Part shown: positions 1-6,296 of the stretch, piece after piece
Numbering within the stretch: position 1 is the stretch's first letter
How the letters are laid out: each line of letters starts with the position of its first letter
DNA from: Symbiodinium natans
Lineage: Eukaryota > Sar > Dinophyceae > Suessiales > Symbiodiniaceae
Assembly: GCA_905221605.1 (NCBI GenBank)
Contig: CAJNDS010002623.1
Span: 190,001-200,000, forward strand
Reading direction: 5' to 3'
DNA length: 10,000 bases
Position numbers and translations under genes: made by a program
Notes under the pieces: model-generated
What the model was told of the DNA's origin: nothing
The model's input: the letters and a program-made list of their open reading frames with translations, nothing else
Databases searched by the model: none

Positions 1-145
1 TCCCTTCCCTACTGTATCGGACCCCGCACTGAGGTTCCTTCTGTAGCAATCGATTGCATGGCCACTCTCGCAATACGAAACTACCCCAACCTTCGGGCAG
101 GAACTTAGGGACGCTCCCAAACTGCCGCCCCCAACACTGAAGATG

Positions 146-180
146 TCAAGGGTTTAGGGTTAGGGTTTAGGGTTTAGGGC
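146..180 (+). repeat. TTTAGGG array
   Basis: About five telomere-like units on the + strand, one shortened to TTAGGG. The first 145 bases of the window hold no supported gene. Confidence 0.85.
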
Positions 181-283
181 TTATAAGGTGTACCCCAAGC
201 AAGAGGCCCTGGACTGGGTCACCTGGGAGCACAAAATCATGAGACATGAAAAATGCCACTCCACAGGGACGCACGGTAGGTTG

Positions 284-386
284 GACCCTAAACCCTAAAC
301 CCTAAACCCTAAACCCTAAACCCTCAACCCTAAACCCTAAACCCGAAACCCTAAACCATCCATCTATAAACCCTAAACCATCGCTG
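284..386 (-). repeat. CCCTAAA array, partly degenerate
   Basis: Near-perfect CCCTAAA units with CCCTCAA, CCCGAAA and CCATC interruptions towards the right, where the array borders the candidate exon at 415. Confidence 0.85.
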
Positions 387-414
387 ATTCCTTGTCGTGG
401 ACCTGCCTCTGGAG

Positions 415-510
415 TCGCTCAATGAGGGTGGACTCGAACGCCTGGCACCCGCGTGTGGCGTTGCGAAAGGTGGCAGGGCTCGCGATTTGCAGCGAAAAGG
501 GCGTTGAAGG
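415..510 (+). CDS. Candidate exon, unrecognised protein (strand not certain)
   Basis: The island lies between a CCCTAAA array (left) and a TTTAGGG-like tract (right). A frame on the + strand reads SMRVDSNAWHPRVALRK followed by VAGLAICSEKGVE, bounded by CTCTGGAG| and |GTATAGGG. It has mixed charged and hydrophobic composition and no low complexity. The minus strand is also open and could encode a helical segment (FESTLIERLQRQVHDKES), so the strand is a judgement. No family is recognised. Confidence 0.3.
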
Positions 511-615
511 GTATAGGGTTCAAAATTTTAGAGGTTAGGGTGTTGGGGTTTGGGGTTTCCTGTGTGGTAGCTTGGGGGTTAGGGGTTTTCAAGGTTTAGG
601 GTTTAGGGTTAGGGG
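505..615 (+). repeat. Degenerate TTTAGGG-like tract
   Basis: Units TATAGGG, TTAGGG, TTGGGGT and TTTAGGG are mixed with non-repeat bases; the clearest units are at 595-615. Open frames across it (to 802) are repeat-derived. Confidence 0.6.
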
Positions 616-805
616 GACAGAGAAAGGGTGCAGGGGCGGCAGTGGGAAGAGTTCCTTTGCAAGTTTGAGTGTTTGGGGTGGCGGGATCACATCAGCAGAA
701 GAAGTCCCGTTTAGGGTCCTTATGCTAAGGGTGCCGTACTATATAGGGTACGCAAAAAGGGACCCCAATTTAGAGAACTACCCAAAAGCAAAAAACATAT
801 AACAG

Positions 806-851
806 ATCTATGAGCTGGAGTCGTCCGTGTGGGTCGGGTTCATCCGCCTTC
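806..851 (+). CDS. Candidate short exon, unrecognised
   Basis: The sequence TATAACAG| precedes a frame reading IYELESSVWVGFIRLR, followed by a consensus-like donor GTAAGG at 852. The frame stays open to a TGA at about 890. There is no telomere-like repeat immediately beside it, unlike most other islands. Support is only the splice-like edges and the protein-like composition. Confidence 0.22.
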
Positions 852-943
852 GTAAGGCGATCATAGAACTTCCTCAGCCCAATGTATGAATCTCTCAACA
901 ATAGCACTGCAAATCTCTCAACAACAGCACTGCAGCCCTCAAC

Positions 944-1061
944 CCCGATCCTAAAACCTCAACCCTCAACCCCAGATCTTGAACCTCACCCCCTCAAGCC
1001 TAGACATTAAAACCTAAAACCCCAACCCTAAACCTCAACCAAACCAAACCCTAAGCTACTC
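944..1061 (-). repeat. Degenerate CCCTAAA/CCCTCAA tract
   Basis: C-rich units vary between CCTCAACCC, CCTAAAACC and CCCCAACCC. Upstream at 890-935 there is a short direct repeat, AATCTCTCAACAA(T/C)AGCACTGCA. No gene is supported between 860 and 1380. Confidence 0.6.
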
Positions 1062-1078
1062 AGCCGTCAATTACTAAG

Positions 1079-1187
1079 CCTAAGGGTCCATGTACCCCTG
1101 TAGCCTCTACTTGGGCCTGAAAGGGGTTCCTCTACACAGTAGCTTTAAGGTGCAAGTATATACTGCGTGGGTACATGGACCCTTAGG
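1079..1187. mobile_element. 109-bp MITE-like element with perfect 19-bp inverted ends
   Basis: CCTAAGGGTCCATGTACCC at 1079-1097 is the exact reverse complement of 1169-1187. No coding capacity and no clear target duplication. Related end sequence occurs at 1348-1365 and 7361-7374, so it belongs to a dispersed family. It could be a non-autonomous transposon or an introner-type element. Confidence 0.55.
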
Positions 1188-1250
1188 GCAACCTTCACGC
1201 CCAAGCTGCAAGCGGTTCCTTTACAGTAGTTTTAGGACCCAAGTATATAC
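1125..1250 (+). repeat. Diverged direct duplication
   Basis: GGTTCCTCTACACAGTAG at 1125 is repeated as GGTTCCTTTACAGTAG at 1214. Both copies continue through a TTTAAGG/TTTAGGA stretch to CAAGTATATAC (ending 1163 and 1250). In the second copy the telomere-like array begins immediately after this shared segment. Confidence 0.6.
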
Positions 1251-1312
1251 CCTAAACCCTAAACCCCAAGCCCTAAACCCGAAAACCTAAACCCTAAACC
1301 CTAAACCCTAAG
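1251..1312 (-). repeat. CCCTAAA array
   Basis: About eight units with CCCCAAG and CCCGAAA variants, followed by an (AT)n microsatellite at 1316-1334. Confidence 0.85.
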
Positions 1313-1315
1313 AGG

Positions 1316-1334
1316 GATATATATATATATATAT
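1316..1334. repeat. (AT)n microsatellite
   Basis: About nine AT dinucleotides between the C array and a GGTACATGGACCC motif. Confidence 0.85.
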
Positions 1335-1383
1335 TACATATAGTATAGGTACATGGACCCTTATGGTAAGTCTGGATCCTCAC

Positions 1384-1435
1384 CTCGAGCCGCTCGCGAT
1401 TCTTCTCTGGCCCCTCTTGGAATGGCTGGTCTGTC
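1384..1435 (-). CDS. Candidate short exon on the minus strand
   Basis: On the minus strand CCCTCCCAG|G, directly continuing a CCCTAAA array, leads into an open 52-bp segment and ends at CTCGAG|GTGAGG. Both edges fit splice consensus. One frame gives a polar, charged segment (TDQPFQEGPEKNRERLE). On the + strand all three frames are open too and end at |GTTTAGGG, so the strand is uncertain. Confidence 0.25.
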
Positions 1436-1439
1436 CTGG

Positions 1440-1488
1440 GAGGGTTTAGGGTTTAGGGTTTAGGGTTTAGGGTTTAGGGTTTAGGGTT
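1440..1488 (+). repeat. TTTAGGG array
   Basis: Near-perfect array of about seven units beginning directly after the 1384-1435 island. Confidence 0.9.
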
Positions 1489-1530
1489 ATGTGTGGGGGC
1501 GGGGGGGGTGGGTTGGGATTTATTGGGTTT

Positions 1531-1730
1531 TGGGCTCAGGGTCTGGGGTTTGGGGTTTAGGGTTTTGGGGTGCAAACTTTGAACGGGCTGGTAGCGGCTG
1601 GTATGGCTTGGGCTTGCTGGGTGGCGGCTGGCGTTTCAGGCCTGCTTACGGCTTACGACTGCGCGTCTTGGCCCTAAAGCCTAAACCCTAAGCCCTAAAC
1701 CCAAGGCCCTAAGCACGAAACTTGAAACCC
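1531..1730. repeat. TTTAGGG-like tract, GC-rich spacer, CCCTAAG-like tract
   Basis: Degenerate G-type units (1531-1572) and C-type units (1669-1730) enclose a spacer rich in GGCTGG. The + strand is open across it (ANFERAGSGWYGLGLLGGGW), but the reading is repeat-driven. The minus strand offers PETPAATQQAQAIPAATSPF. No gene is supported. Confidence 0.45.
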
Positions 1731-1800
1731 TGCTAATTCAGCACCGGAGGCCTTCGAGGCACCCTTCCTCATATGGGGGGGGGGTATACACTAACTTCAG

Positions 1801-1853
1801 CCCTAAACCCTAAGCCCTAAGCCCTAAGCCCTAAACCCTAAACCCTAAACCCT
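1801..1853 (-). repeat. CCCTAAG/CCCTAAA array
   Basis: Seven to eight units alternate CCCTAAG and CCCTAAA. Confidence 0.85.
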
Positions 1854-1889
1854 CAGATGAGGGTTGCGGGCTTAGGGCGGGGCTCTCAG

Positions 1890-2036
1890 ATGTCACGGAC
1901 CCTAACAAAACACGTAAAGATGGACCTTTCGCCCAAACTTGGGGTACGCACTTCAAGAGGCCTCGTATGGGGGGTTTCCTCTTCAAAGTGTCTTGAAGGC
2001 GTTGCGCTCAACTGGCTTGAGGGCGCAAGCATCTAG
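1890..2036 (+). CDS. Small ORF, unrecognised
   Basis: ATG follows CTCTCAG and opens 48 codons (starting MSRTLTKHVKMDLSPKLG) to TAG at 2034. Composition is unbiased. It overlaps the motif GGGGTACGCACTTCAAG, which looks like a spacer repeat, so it may be chance. It is the only notable frame between the C-rich arrays at 1801-1853 and 2140. Confidence 0.15.
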   Translation: MSRTLTKHVKMDLSPKLGVRTSRGLVWGVSSSKCLEGVALNWLEGASI

Positions 2037-2139
2037 ACTATACGGGTACATGGAAGGGCTACTCCTAAATCCTAAAGCCTTATAGGGGGTAGGGCTTGTC
2101 GGCTGGGGCATGCCCTCCCAGCCGATCATCCCTTAGCCC

Positions 2140-2290
2140 TAGAACCCCAAAGCCCCCAACCAAAAACCCGAAACCCCTTGAGGGCTTAGGGTTTAGGACC
2201 CCAAACCCCAAATCCTAAACCCCAAATCCTAAACCCCAAATCCTAAACCCCAAATCCTAAACCCCTCCTAAACCCCCAAACCCCGAAGCA
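2140..2290 (-). repeat. C-rich telomere-like array with 14-bp higher-order unit
   Basis: Between about 2206 and 2262 the 14-mer CCCCAAATCCTAAA is repeated four times. Degenerate CCCAAAC/CCCTAAA units lie on both sides, with one short inverted GGGCTTAGGGTTTAGG at about 2183. Confidence 0.8.
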
Positions 2291-2319
2291 CTGGGCTCCC
2301 TGACCACTCACGCTTCAAG

Positions 2320-2382
2320 GCCTTGGCTTCGCTGGCCAGAGCAGCAGCCCATGCTGTTCCGGAGCTTCCAGACAAGCTCGGG
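2320..2382 (+). CDS. Candidate exon, alanine/leucine-rich helical segment
   Basis: CTTCAAG|G leads into 21 in-frame codons, ALASLARAAAHAVPELPDKL plus G, ending GGG|GTGCGG. The frame is open for about 30 nt before the acceptor and past the donor to a TAG near 2447. The alternation of small and hydrophobic residues suggests a helical repeat, but no family is assigned. It is flanked by C-rich repeats on the left and, after a 104-bp inverted-repeat element, by TTTAGGG-like sequence on the right. Confidence 0.38.
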
Positions 2383-2396
2383 GTGCGGAAGGGTTA

Positions 2397-2500
2397 CTTA
2401 GTTGCTGAGTTCATAAGCCCCCCCACAAAGTGTACACTTTCAGTTCTATAGGGGATTCTAGTATCCCAAAAGTGTAAAGTGTATTCACTCAGCTACTAAG
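2397..2500. mobile_element. 104-bp element with imperfect 19-bp inverted ends
   Basis: CTTAGTTGCTGAGTTCATA at 2397-2415 matches the reverse complement of 2482-2500 at 16 of 19 positions. Inside are the perfect palindrome AAGTGTACACTT and a GGGAT/ATCCC stem. It begins 14 bases after the putative donor of the 2320-2382 exon, so it would lie in the intron. Confidence 0.45.
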
Positions 2501-2519
2501 GTTAGTGGTCTAGGAAACT

Positions 2520-2560
2520 TTAGGGTTTAATGGGGTTCAGGGCTTAGGGGCTTAGGGAGG
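2520..2560 (+). repeat. Degenerate TTTAGGG tract
   Basis: A few G-type units (TTTAGGG, GGTTCAGGG, CTTAGGG) to the right of the inverted-repeat element. Confidence 0.6.
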
Positions 2561-2584
2561 TTAGAGTCAGGGCGATAAGCTTGG

Positions 2585-2720
2585 GTGTACTTGACGTCCG
2601 AAGACAGTAGCCAACAGATTTCCGCTTCTGCCCTTGTAATCTTGTACAAGTATTGTATCAATACCCGAGAAACATTGCCCAGAATGCACACCTGTGCCCA
2701 AAGCCTAGTTTTCAACCAGA
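2585..2720. other. Protein-like segment open on both strands
   Basis: The + frame reads YLTSEDSSQQISASALVILY and continues to NQTLG. The minus frame reads LWAQVCILGNVSR then VLIQYLYKITRAEAE. The minus strand has a possible AACTAG|GC acceptor and CGG|GTATTG donor. The segment abuts the long TTTTGGG array on its right. Coding is plausible but neither strand nor frame can be fixed by eye. Confidence 0.2.
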
Positions 2721-2722
2721 CT

Positions 2723-2912
2723 TTGGGTTTAGGGTTTGGGGTTTGGGGTTTTGGGGTTTGGGTTTTGGGTTTGTTTTGGGTTTTGGGTTTTGGGTTTTGG
2801 GTTTTGGGTTTTGGGTTTTGGGTTTTGGGTTTTGGGTTTGGGGTTTGGGGTTTGGGGTTTGGGTTTTGGGTTATGGGGTTTGGGGTTTGGGTGTCTTAGG
2901 GTTGAGGTGGTC
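2723..2912 (+). repeat. Long G-rich array dominated by TTTTGGG and TTTGGGG
   Basis: About ten TTTTGGG units lie at the centre (2764-2836), flanked by TTTGGGG and TTTAGGG units. All open frames through this region are low-complexity products of the repeat and are not genes. Confidence 0.92.
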
Positions 2913-2951
2913 CCCAGACGCAACATCGAGGTCATGCGCAGAAGCTACCCC

Positions 2952-3076
2952 CCTAAACCCTGAGGCCCTAAACCCTGAAGCCCTAAACCCTAAGCCCTAA
3001 ACCCTGAAGCCCTAAACCCTAAACCCTACACCCTAAACCCTAAACCCTAAACCCTAAACCCTAAACCCTAAACCCC
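2952..3076 (-). repeat. CCCTAAA/CCCTGAA array
   Basis: C-type units include CCCTGAAG and CCCTAAG variants, becoming perfect CCCTAAA towards 3075. Confidence 0.9.
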
Positions 3077-3093
3077 GAAGCTTGCTTGCTCAG

Positions 3094-3125
3094 AGCTGGA
3101 CCCATTCACGGTCATCCCTACCTTG
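3094..3125 (+). other. Candidate mini-exon between opposing arrays
   Basis: TTGCTCAG| precedes 32 open bases (one frame LDPFTVIPTL) followed by GTTTGA. The neighbouring minus-strand stretch 3152-3122 also has TTAG|G and |GTAGGG edges. Either could be an exon; evidence is limited to these short motifs and the position between a C array and a G array. Confidence 0.15.
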
Positions 3126-3176
3126 GTTTGAATGGCTGAGGGGTTCAGAGGCCTAAGGCTGCAGGGGCTTGTGGGG

Positions 3177-3374
3177 GCTTAGGGTTTAGGGTTTAGGGCT
3201 TAGGGTTTAGGGCTTAGGGCTTAGGGCTTAGGGTTTAGGGCTTAGGGTTTAGGGTTTAGGGTTTAGGGTTTAGGGTTTGGGGTTTAGGGTTTAGGGTTTA
3301 GGGCTTAGGGTTTAGGGTTGAAGGTTTAGGGCTTAGGGTTTAGGGTTTAAGGGTTAGGGGTTAGGGGTTAGGGC
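3177..3374 (+). repeat. TTTAGGG array interleaved with GCTTAGGG units
   Basis: About 25 units, mixing TTTAGGG and CTTAGGG in patches, then TTAGGGG at the right end. It forms an inverted pair with the C array at 3477-3534, about 100 bp away. Confidence 0.92.
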
Positions 3375-3476
3375 TGAATAGTCGTTTACAAGGTCTTCGG
3401 GCTTGACTTGTGTAGGTTTTGTTTTTGATTTTTTTGGGGGGGGTTCGGGGCCAGGCCTGGAATCACCCTTATCGAC

Positions 3477-3534
3477 CCCTAAACCATCCTAAAACCCTAA
3501 ACCCTAAACCCTAAAACCTAAACCCTAAACCTCT
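3477..3534 (-). repeat. CCCTAAA array
   Basis: Seven to eight units with CCTAAAA variants, running into CTCTAG| of the 3537 island. Confidence 0.85.
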
Positions 3535-3536
3535 AG

Positions 3537-3609
3537 TTTTTCTTCATGGAATGCAAGGTCAGTGGAGTTTGCTGAAGGGTGCTGGTGCAGATTTGAGAAC
3601 AACCGCAAG
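3537..3609 (+). CDS. Candidate exon, unrecognised
   Basis: A CCCTAAA array runs into CTCTAG|, followed by an open frame reading SSWNARSVEFAEGCWCRFEN and NRK, ending CGCAAG|GTTTTAGGG. Aromatic and cysteine residues and lack of repetition make it protein-like. A second frame (LVFLHGMQGQWSLLKGAGAD) is also open, so the frame is not certain. No domain is recognised. Confidence 0.33.
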
Positions 3610-3764
3610 GTTTTAGGGCCCAAGGCTTTAGCTCTCTTGGCTTACCTGATTTGACCCATGGGTGCGGATAGGGGCCATGTTATAACAGTGCCTCGCAAAC
3701 GGGAACACAGCTTAAGGGAACTTACCACCCACCAGTAGATCCCAAAGCCTGCAGTAGGAGGCCC

Positions 3765-3838
3765 TAACCCCGAAAGACTAAACCCTAATCCCTAAACCCG
3801 AAACCCTAAACTTAAACCCTAAACACCCTAAGCCCTCA
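3765..3838 (-). repeat. CCCTAAA array, degenerate
   Basis: C-type units with CCCGAAA and CTTAAA variants that end in CCCTCAG|, the putative acceptor of the 3840 island. Confidence 0.8.
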
Positions 3839-3839
3839 G

Positions 3840-3904
3840 AAGAGGCCCCGGCGGTTCTCACACGCCTGCACGAGATCGCTGGGCTCCTGACCTGCATCTC
3901 ACGG
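3840..3904 (+). CDS. Candidate exon, leucine-rich helical segment
   Basis: CCCTAAGCCCTCAG| leads into EEAPAVLTRLHEIAGLL then TCISR and CGG|GTGCAT. The frame remains open through VHCALNTVLF into the TTTAGGG array, so the donor may lie later. The amphipathic pattern is protein-like. It sits between a C array (3765-3838) and a G array (3937-3989). No family is assigned. Confidence 0.4.
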
Positions 3905-3936
3905 GTGCATTGTGCCTTAAACACAGTGCTGTTCTT

Positions 3937-3989
3937 AGGGTTTAGGGTTTAGGGTTTAGGGTTTAGGACTTAGGGCTTAGGGTTTAGGT
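3937..3989 (+). repeat. TTTAGGG array
   Basis: About seven units; two read GACTTAGGG/GCTTAGGG. Confidence 0.88.
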
Positions 3990-4000
3990 ACCCTGTTAAG

Positions 4001-4059
4001 AAGCTTAGGGACCTGATCGCCCATGAAACTTCCCTCCGTGCTGTGCTCTACTTGGAGAG
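4001..4059 (+). CDS. Candidate exon ending in a GTTTAGGG donor
   Basis: After CCTGTTAAG| the frame reads KLRDLIAHETSLRAVLYLE, and the last two bases AG meet |GTTTAGGG, the first repeat of the next array. The reading is mixed charged and hydrophobic, typical of a soluble helix. It starts in the same phase in which the 3840-3904 island ends. Confidence 0.42.
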
Positions 4060-4176
4060 GTTTAGGGTTCCGGGTTTGGGGTTAAGGGTTAGGGGCTTAG
4101 GATTTGGGATTCAGGGTTTGGGGTTTAGGGTTTGGGGTTCAGGGTTTGGGGTTTAAGGGTTTGGGAATCAAGGGTT
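4060..4176 (+). repeat. Degenerate TTTAGGG/TTTGGGG tract
   Basis: It begins with GTTTAGGG at the end of the 4001-4059 island, then TTTGGGG, TTCAGGG and TTAGGGG units. Confidence 0.8.
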
Positions 4177-4179
4177 TAC

Positions 4180-4202
4180 TTGGAAGTTCATGGTACTTCC
4201 AA
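4180..4202. repeat. Small hairpin
   Basis: TTGGAAGT and ACTTCCAA form a perfect 8-bp stem with a 7-base loop in a non-coding spacer. Confidence 0.6.
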
Positions 4203-4357
4203 ACCCAAATAGAAAATGCACTTCTAACACAACCAGATATCACCACATGCTGGCAGTTAGAAGCCTCTATGTGTGGGTTATAAGCACCGTGATAACTGGG
4301 CTATACGTACCCTGTACCTCCAAGTAGGGTTTGCCCCCAATAGTGCCCATCATCAAG

Positions 4358-4405
4358 GCCCATGGGTTGAGGCAACGAGAAAAGGCGATATGCTCAGTTT
4401 AGAAG
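4358..4405 (+). CDS. Candidate exon with CAAG|G acceptor and GTTTAGGG donor
   Basis: CATCATCAAG| precedes 48 open bases (PWVEATRKGDMLSLE) ended by GAAG|GTTTAGGG. The same frame is open upstream to about 4273 (GYKHRDNWAIRTLYLQ, then VGFAPNSAHHQ). The coding part could therefore be longer if the acceptor is further left. No recognisable family. Confidence 0.38.
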
Positions 4406-4453
4406 GTTTAGGGTTCAGGCTAATCCTAAGCCCTGAACCCTCAAGGAGCCTGC

Positions 4454-4490
4454 GGGGGGGGGGGGGCGGGGGGGGGGGGGGGGGGGGGGG
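4454..4490 (+). repeat. Poly-G tract
   Basis: About 36 guanines are interrupted by a single C at 4467. Its length is likely unstable and may be misassembled. Any open frame read through it as poly-glycine is not trustworthy. Confidence 0.9.
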
Positions 4491-4605
4491 CAATGCTGGA
4501 TGCCCCCGACGCGCCAGCGCGGCACGCAAGCGCTCAGCTTCGGCGCGCAGGCGCCTCGCAGCAACCCCTAGCCCCCCTTAACGAAGCGCGAAGCCCAAAG
4601 CCGAA
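4491..4605. other. GC-rich coding-like island beside the poly-G tract
   Basis: On the minus strand, CTAG|GG at 4571-4566 opens a frame reading AARRLRAEAERLRAALARRG, a convincing coiled-coil-like helix. On the + strand a frame from ATGCTGGATGCC reads MLDAPDAPARHASAQLRRAG, which looks disordered. Both are uninterrupted because the segment is GC-rich. I lean to the minus strand for the helical pattern. The island is followed by TTTAGGG repeats at 4613. Confidence 0.25.
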
Positions 4606-4612
4606 ATCCCGG

Positions 4613-4646
4613 TGTAGGGTTTAGGGTTTAGGGTATAGGGGTTAGA
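4613..4646 (+). repeat. TTTAGGG/TATAGGG tract
   Basis: Four to five G-type units right of the GC-rich island. From 4650 to 4855 I see only non-coding spacer. Confidence 0.8.
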
Positions 4647-4876
4647 CCATAGAACGTGAACCCCGTCGTCCTAACCTGAAGGACATGCTGCTTACTGGTT
4701 GTTGGTAATTGGGGTAAAAGCCAACTCGAGTTGGGGTAACCTGTACAAGGCCTGATGAGGGGGTTCCAAGAACAGTAGGAAAGGTCACCTCAGTTATAAT
4801 TAACCGTTATACGAACCCGCTGGTAGGTCCCGAGAACCTTCAAGTACACCCTATACCTAAACCCTAAACGACTAAG

Positions 4877-5005
4877 GTGCATTCGGATGGGTTGCGCAGG
4901 GCTTCTCAACCCTGCACCCTCAAGTCTTGGAATCTTGGTCTGGGGTTGAAATTCCTTTCGCCTGACACATCCACGCCCCCCCCCACCCCACCCCCCGCTT
5001 CTTAA
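4877..5005 (+). CDS. Candidate terminal exon or ORF fragment
   Basis: CCCTAAACGACTAAG| leads into a frame reading VHSDGLRRASQPCTLKSWNL, then SPDTSTPPPTPPPAS, closed by TAA at 5003-5005. It ends in a proline-rich stretch caused by a C-rich tract. The minus strand is open as well. It could be a last exon, or the true donor may be at ATCTTG|GTCTGG. Confidence 0.22.
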   Translation: MHSDGLRRASQPCTLKSWNLGLGLKFLSPDTSTPPPTPPPAS

Positions 5006-5234
5006 CATTGCGATGTGTTTAATGCGAGGTGGTGCAAGAACTCAGTCATTCAAACAAACTCCGTCATGTAGACCCTACAACCCTCTATCTAAAATGGGGG
5101 TGGGGTGCGGATACACAAACAAAGTCAGCCTTTTTCAATACATGCATATATATATATATATATTTATGATATATACACACACACGGGTTCTTTGGGAGAA
5201 TTTATCGAAACCAAGATGGATTTAGGTTCAAGGT
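5006..5234. other. Spacer with AT/AC microsatellite
   Basis: No gene is supported. An AT run at about 5146-5162 is followed by an AC run (ACACACAC) near 5175. Open frames here include these simple repeats (YIYIYI) and are discounted. Confidence 0.6.
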
Positions 5235-5393
5235 TACCAAAGCCTGAGCCCGAAGCCCCAAGCCCTAGGCCCCAAGCCCTAAGCCCTTAATCCCTAAGCC
5301 CTAAGCTCTAAACCCTAAACCCTAAGCCCTAAACCCTAAACCCTAAACCCTAAACCCTAAACCCTAAACCCTAAACCCTAAACCCTAAACCCA
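5235..5393 (-). repeat. CCCTAAG to CCCTAAA array
   Basis: The left part is degenerate (CCCGAAG, CCCCAAG, CCCTAGG). The right part, from about 5327, is a perfect CCCTAAA run of about nine units. The gradient suggests that the right end is the young, recently expanded part. Confidence 0.92.
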
Positions 5394-5473
5394 ACACAGC
5401 AGCTAAGATAAAGGAAGCATGCTAGCGTGGCCTGGCTCGCTCCTCAGCCTGTCGCGTGCAAGTGGACAACCAC

Positions 5474-5585
5474 AGGTTCAGGGCTTAGGGTTCATCCAGG
5501 GTTCGTCTAGGGTTCATCTCGGGTTTAGGGTTTAGGGTTAATCTCGGGTTTAGGGTTTTAGGGTTTAGGGTTAGGGTCACGGGCT
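5474..5585 (+). repeat. TTTAGGG tract with GTTCATC(T/C) insertions
   Basis: AGGGTTCATCC, AGGGTTCGTCT and AGGGTTCATCT units precede TTTAGGG units. The AGGGTTCATC motif also ends each unit of the 53-bp minisatellite. The GC-rich stretch 5394-5473 between the two arrays has no frame I could choose. Confidence 0.75.
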
Positions 5586-5652
5586 TACAGGACTTAAGGC
5601 TAATCTAGACCTCAAAAAGGGATCTCAAGGGCATGAGAGCAGGTTGCAGGCT

Positions 5653-5769
5653 TCAGGCTATCATGGTGTTGCAGCTATGCATTTCGCTTGCGACTGCTAC
5701 AATCCAGCTTTTAAAGACAGGCAGGGGTTCATGACGTGCCGGAGCGGCCTCCACACAACTCAAACCGCC
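5653..5769. other. Protein-like segment open on both strands
   Basis: The minus strand, after GGTTAG|, reads LSCVEAAPARHEPLPVFK and then SWIVAVASEMHSCNTMIA to a TGA at 5655-5653. The + strand, after GGCTTCAG|, reads AIMVLQLCISLATATIQLLK to a TGA at about 5731. The minus reading is slightly more protein-like; the + reading resembles a membrane helix. It lies just left of the 53-bp minisatellite. Confidence 0.22.
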
Positions 5770-5783
5770 CTAACCTAAAAAGC

Positions 5784-6062
5784 ATGGGCTATTATACCCT
5801 CTAACCCCTTAAAAGGCCTTTATAGGGTTCATCATGGGCGTCCTTTATAGGGTTCATCATCGGCTATCATACCCTGGAACCCTAAAAAAGGCCCTTTATA
5901 GGGTTCATCATGGGCCATTATTCCCTATAACCCCCTAAAAAAGGTCCTTTATAGGGTTCATCATGGGCTATCACACCCTATATCCCCCTAAAAAAGGCCC
6001 TTTATAGGGTTCATCATGGGCTATTATACGCTACAACACCTTAAAAGGCCCTTTATAGGGTT
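5784..6062 (+). repeat. 53-bp minisatellite, five full units plus one short unit
   Basis: The consensus unit begins ATGGGCTATTATACCCTAT, continues AACCCCCTAAAAAAGG and ends CCCTTTATAGGGTTCATC. The second unit is shortened to 25 bp. Each full unit carries CCCTATAA-type and TTATAGGG arms that can pair across a short loop. Copies differ by point changes and small indels. Confidence 0.9.
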
Positions 6063-6201
6063 GGTTCTGGGGATATATCTACTATTTGCTTACCAACCCC
6101 ACAAGAATAAAAAGAAATAATACCCATACTAGCCTTGATAAGGAAGAATAGTTTCATGTTTGGAGGGTTCTTAAGCAATTCGCAGTTATAGGGCCTAACA
6201 G

Positions 6202-6250
6202 CCCATCCTGGAAGCCTGAAGCCCTACGCCAAGAACGTCCGGATTAAAGG
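6202..6250 (+). CDS. Candidate short exon, basic segment
   Basis: CCTAACAG| precedes HPGSLKPYAKNVRIK, and the open segment ends AAAGG|GTTTGGGGG. The edges fit the pattern seen at other islands. The downstream sequence to 6300 also has open frames (for example RLGGSDLGVAKALD), so the boundary may be wrong. Confidence 0.25.
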
Positions 6251-6296
6251 GTTTGGGGGTTGCAGCGCCTCGGGGGTTCAGACCTTGGAGTTGCTA

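Noticed and set aside
572-802. 76-codon + strand frame
   Set aside because: The first third is telomere-like repeat translation and the rest has no clear exon edges or domain.
2527-3000. Several overlapping open frames of 60 to 115 codons on both strands
   Set aside because: Over 2723-2912 they are translations of TTTTGGG/TTTGGGG repeats (GFGFWVLGF or NPKPKTQNP patterns). Only the 2585-2720 part is non-repetitive.
4273-4581. 102-codon + strand frame across the poly-G tract
   Set aside because: The continuation through poly-G gives a glycine run and a Ser/Arg-rich frame that is unlikely. Only the part before 4405 is kept as a candidate exon.
5013-5290. Two overlapping + strand frames of 61 to 70 codons
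   Set aside because: They run through the AT/AC microsatellite and CCCCAAGCCC repeats; no exon-like edges.
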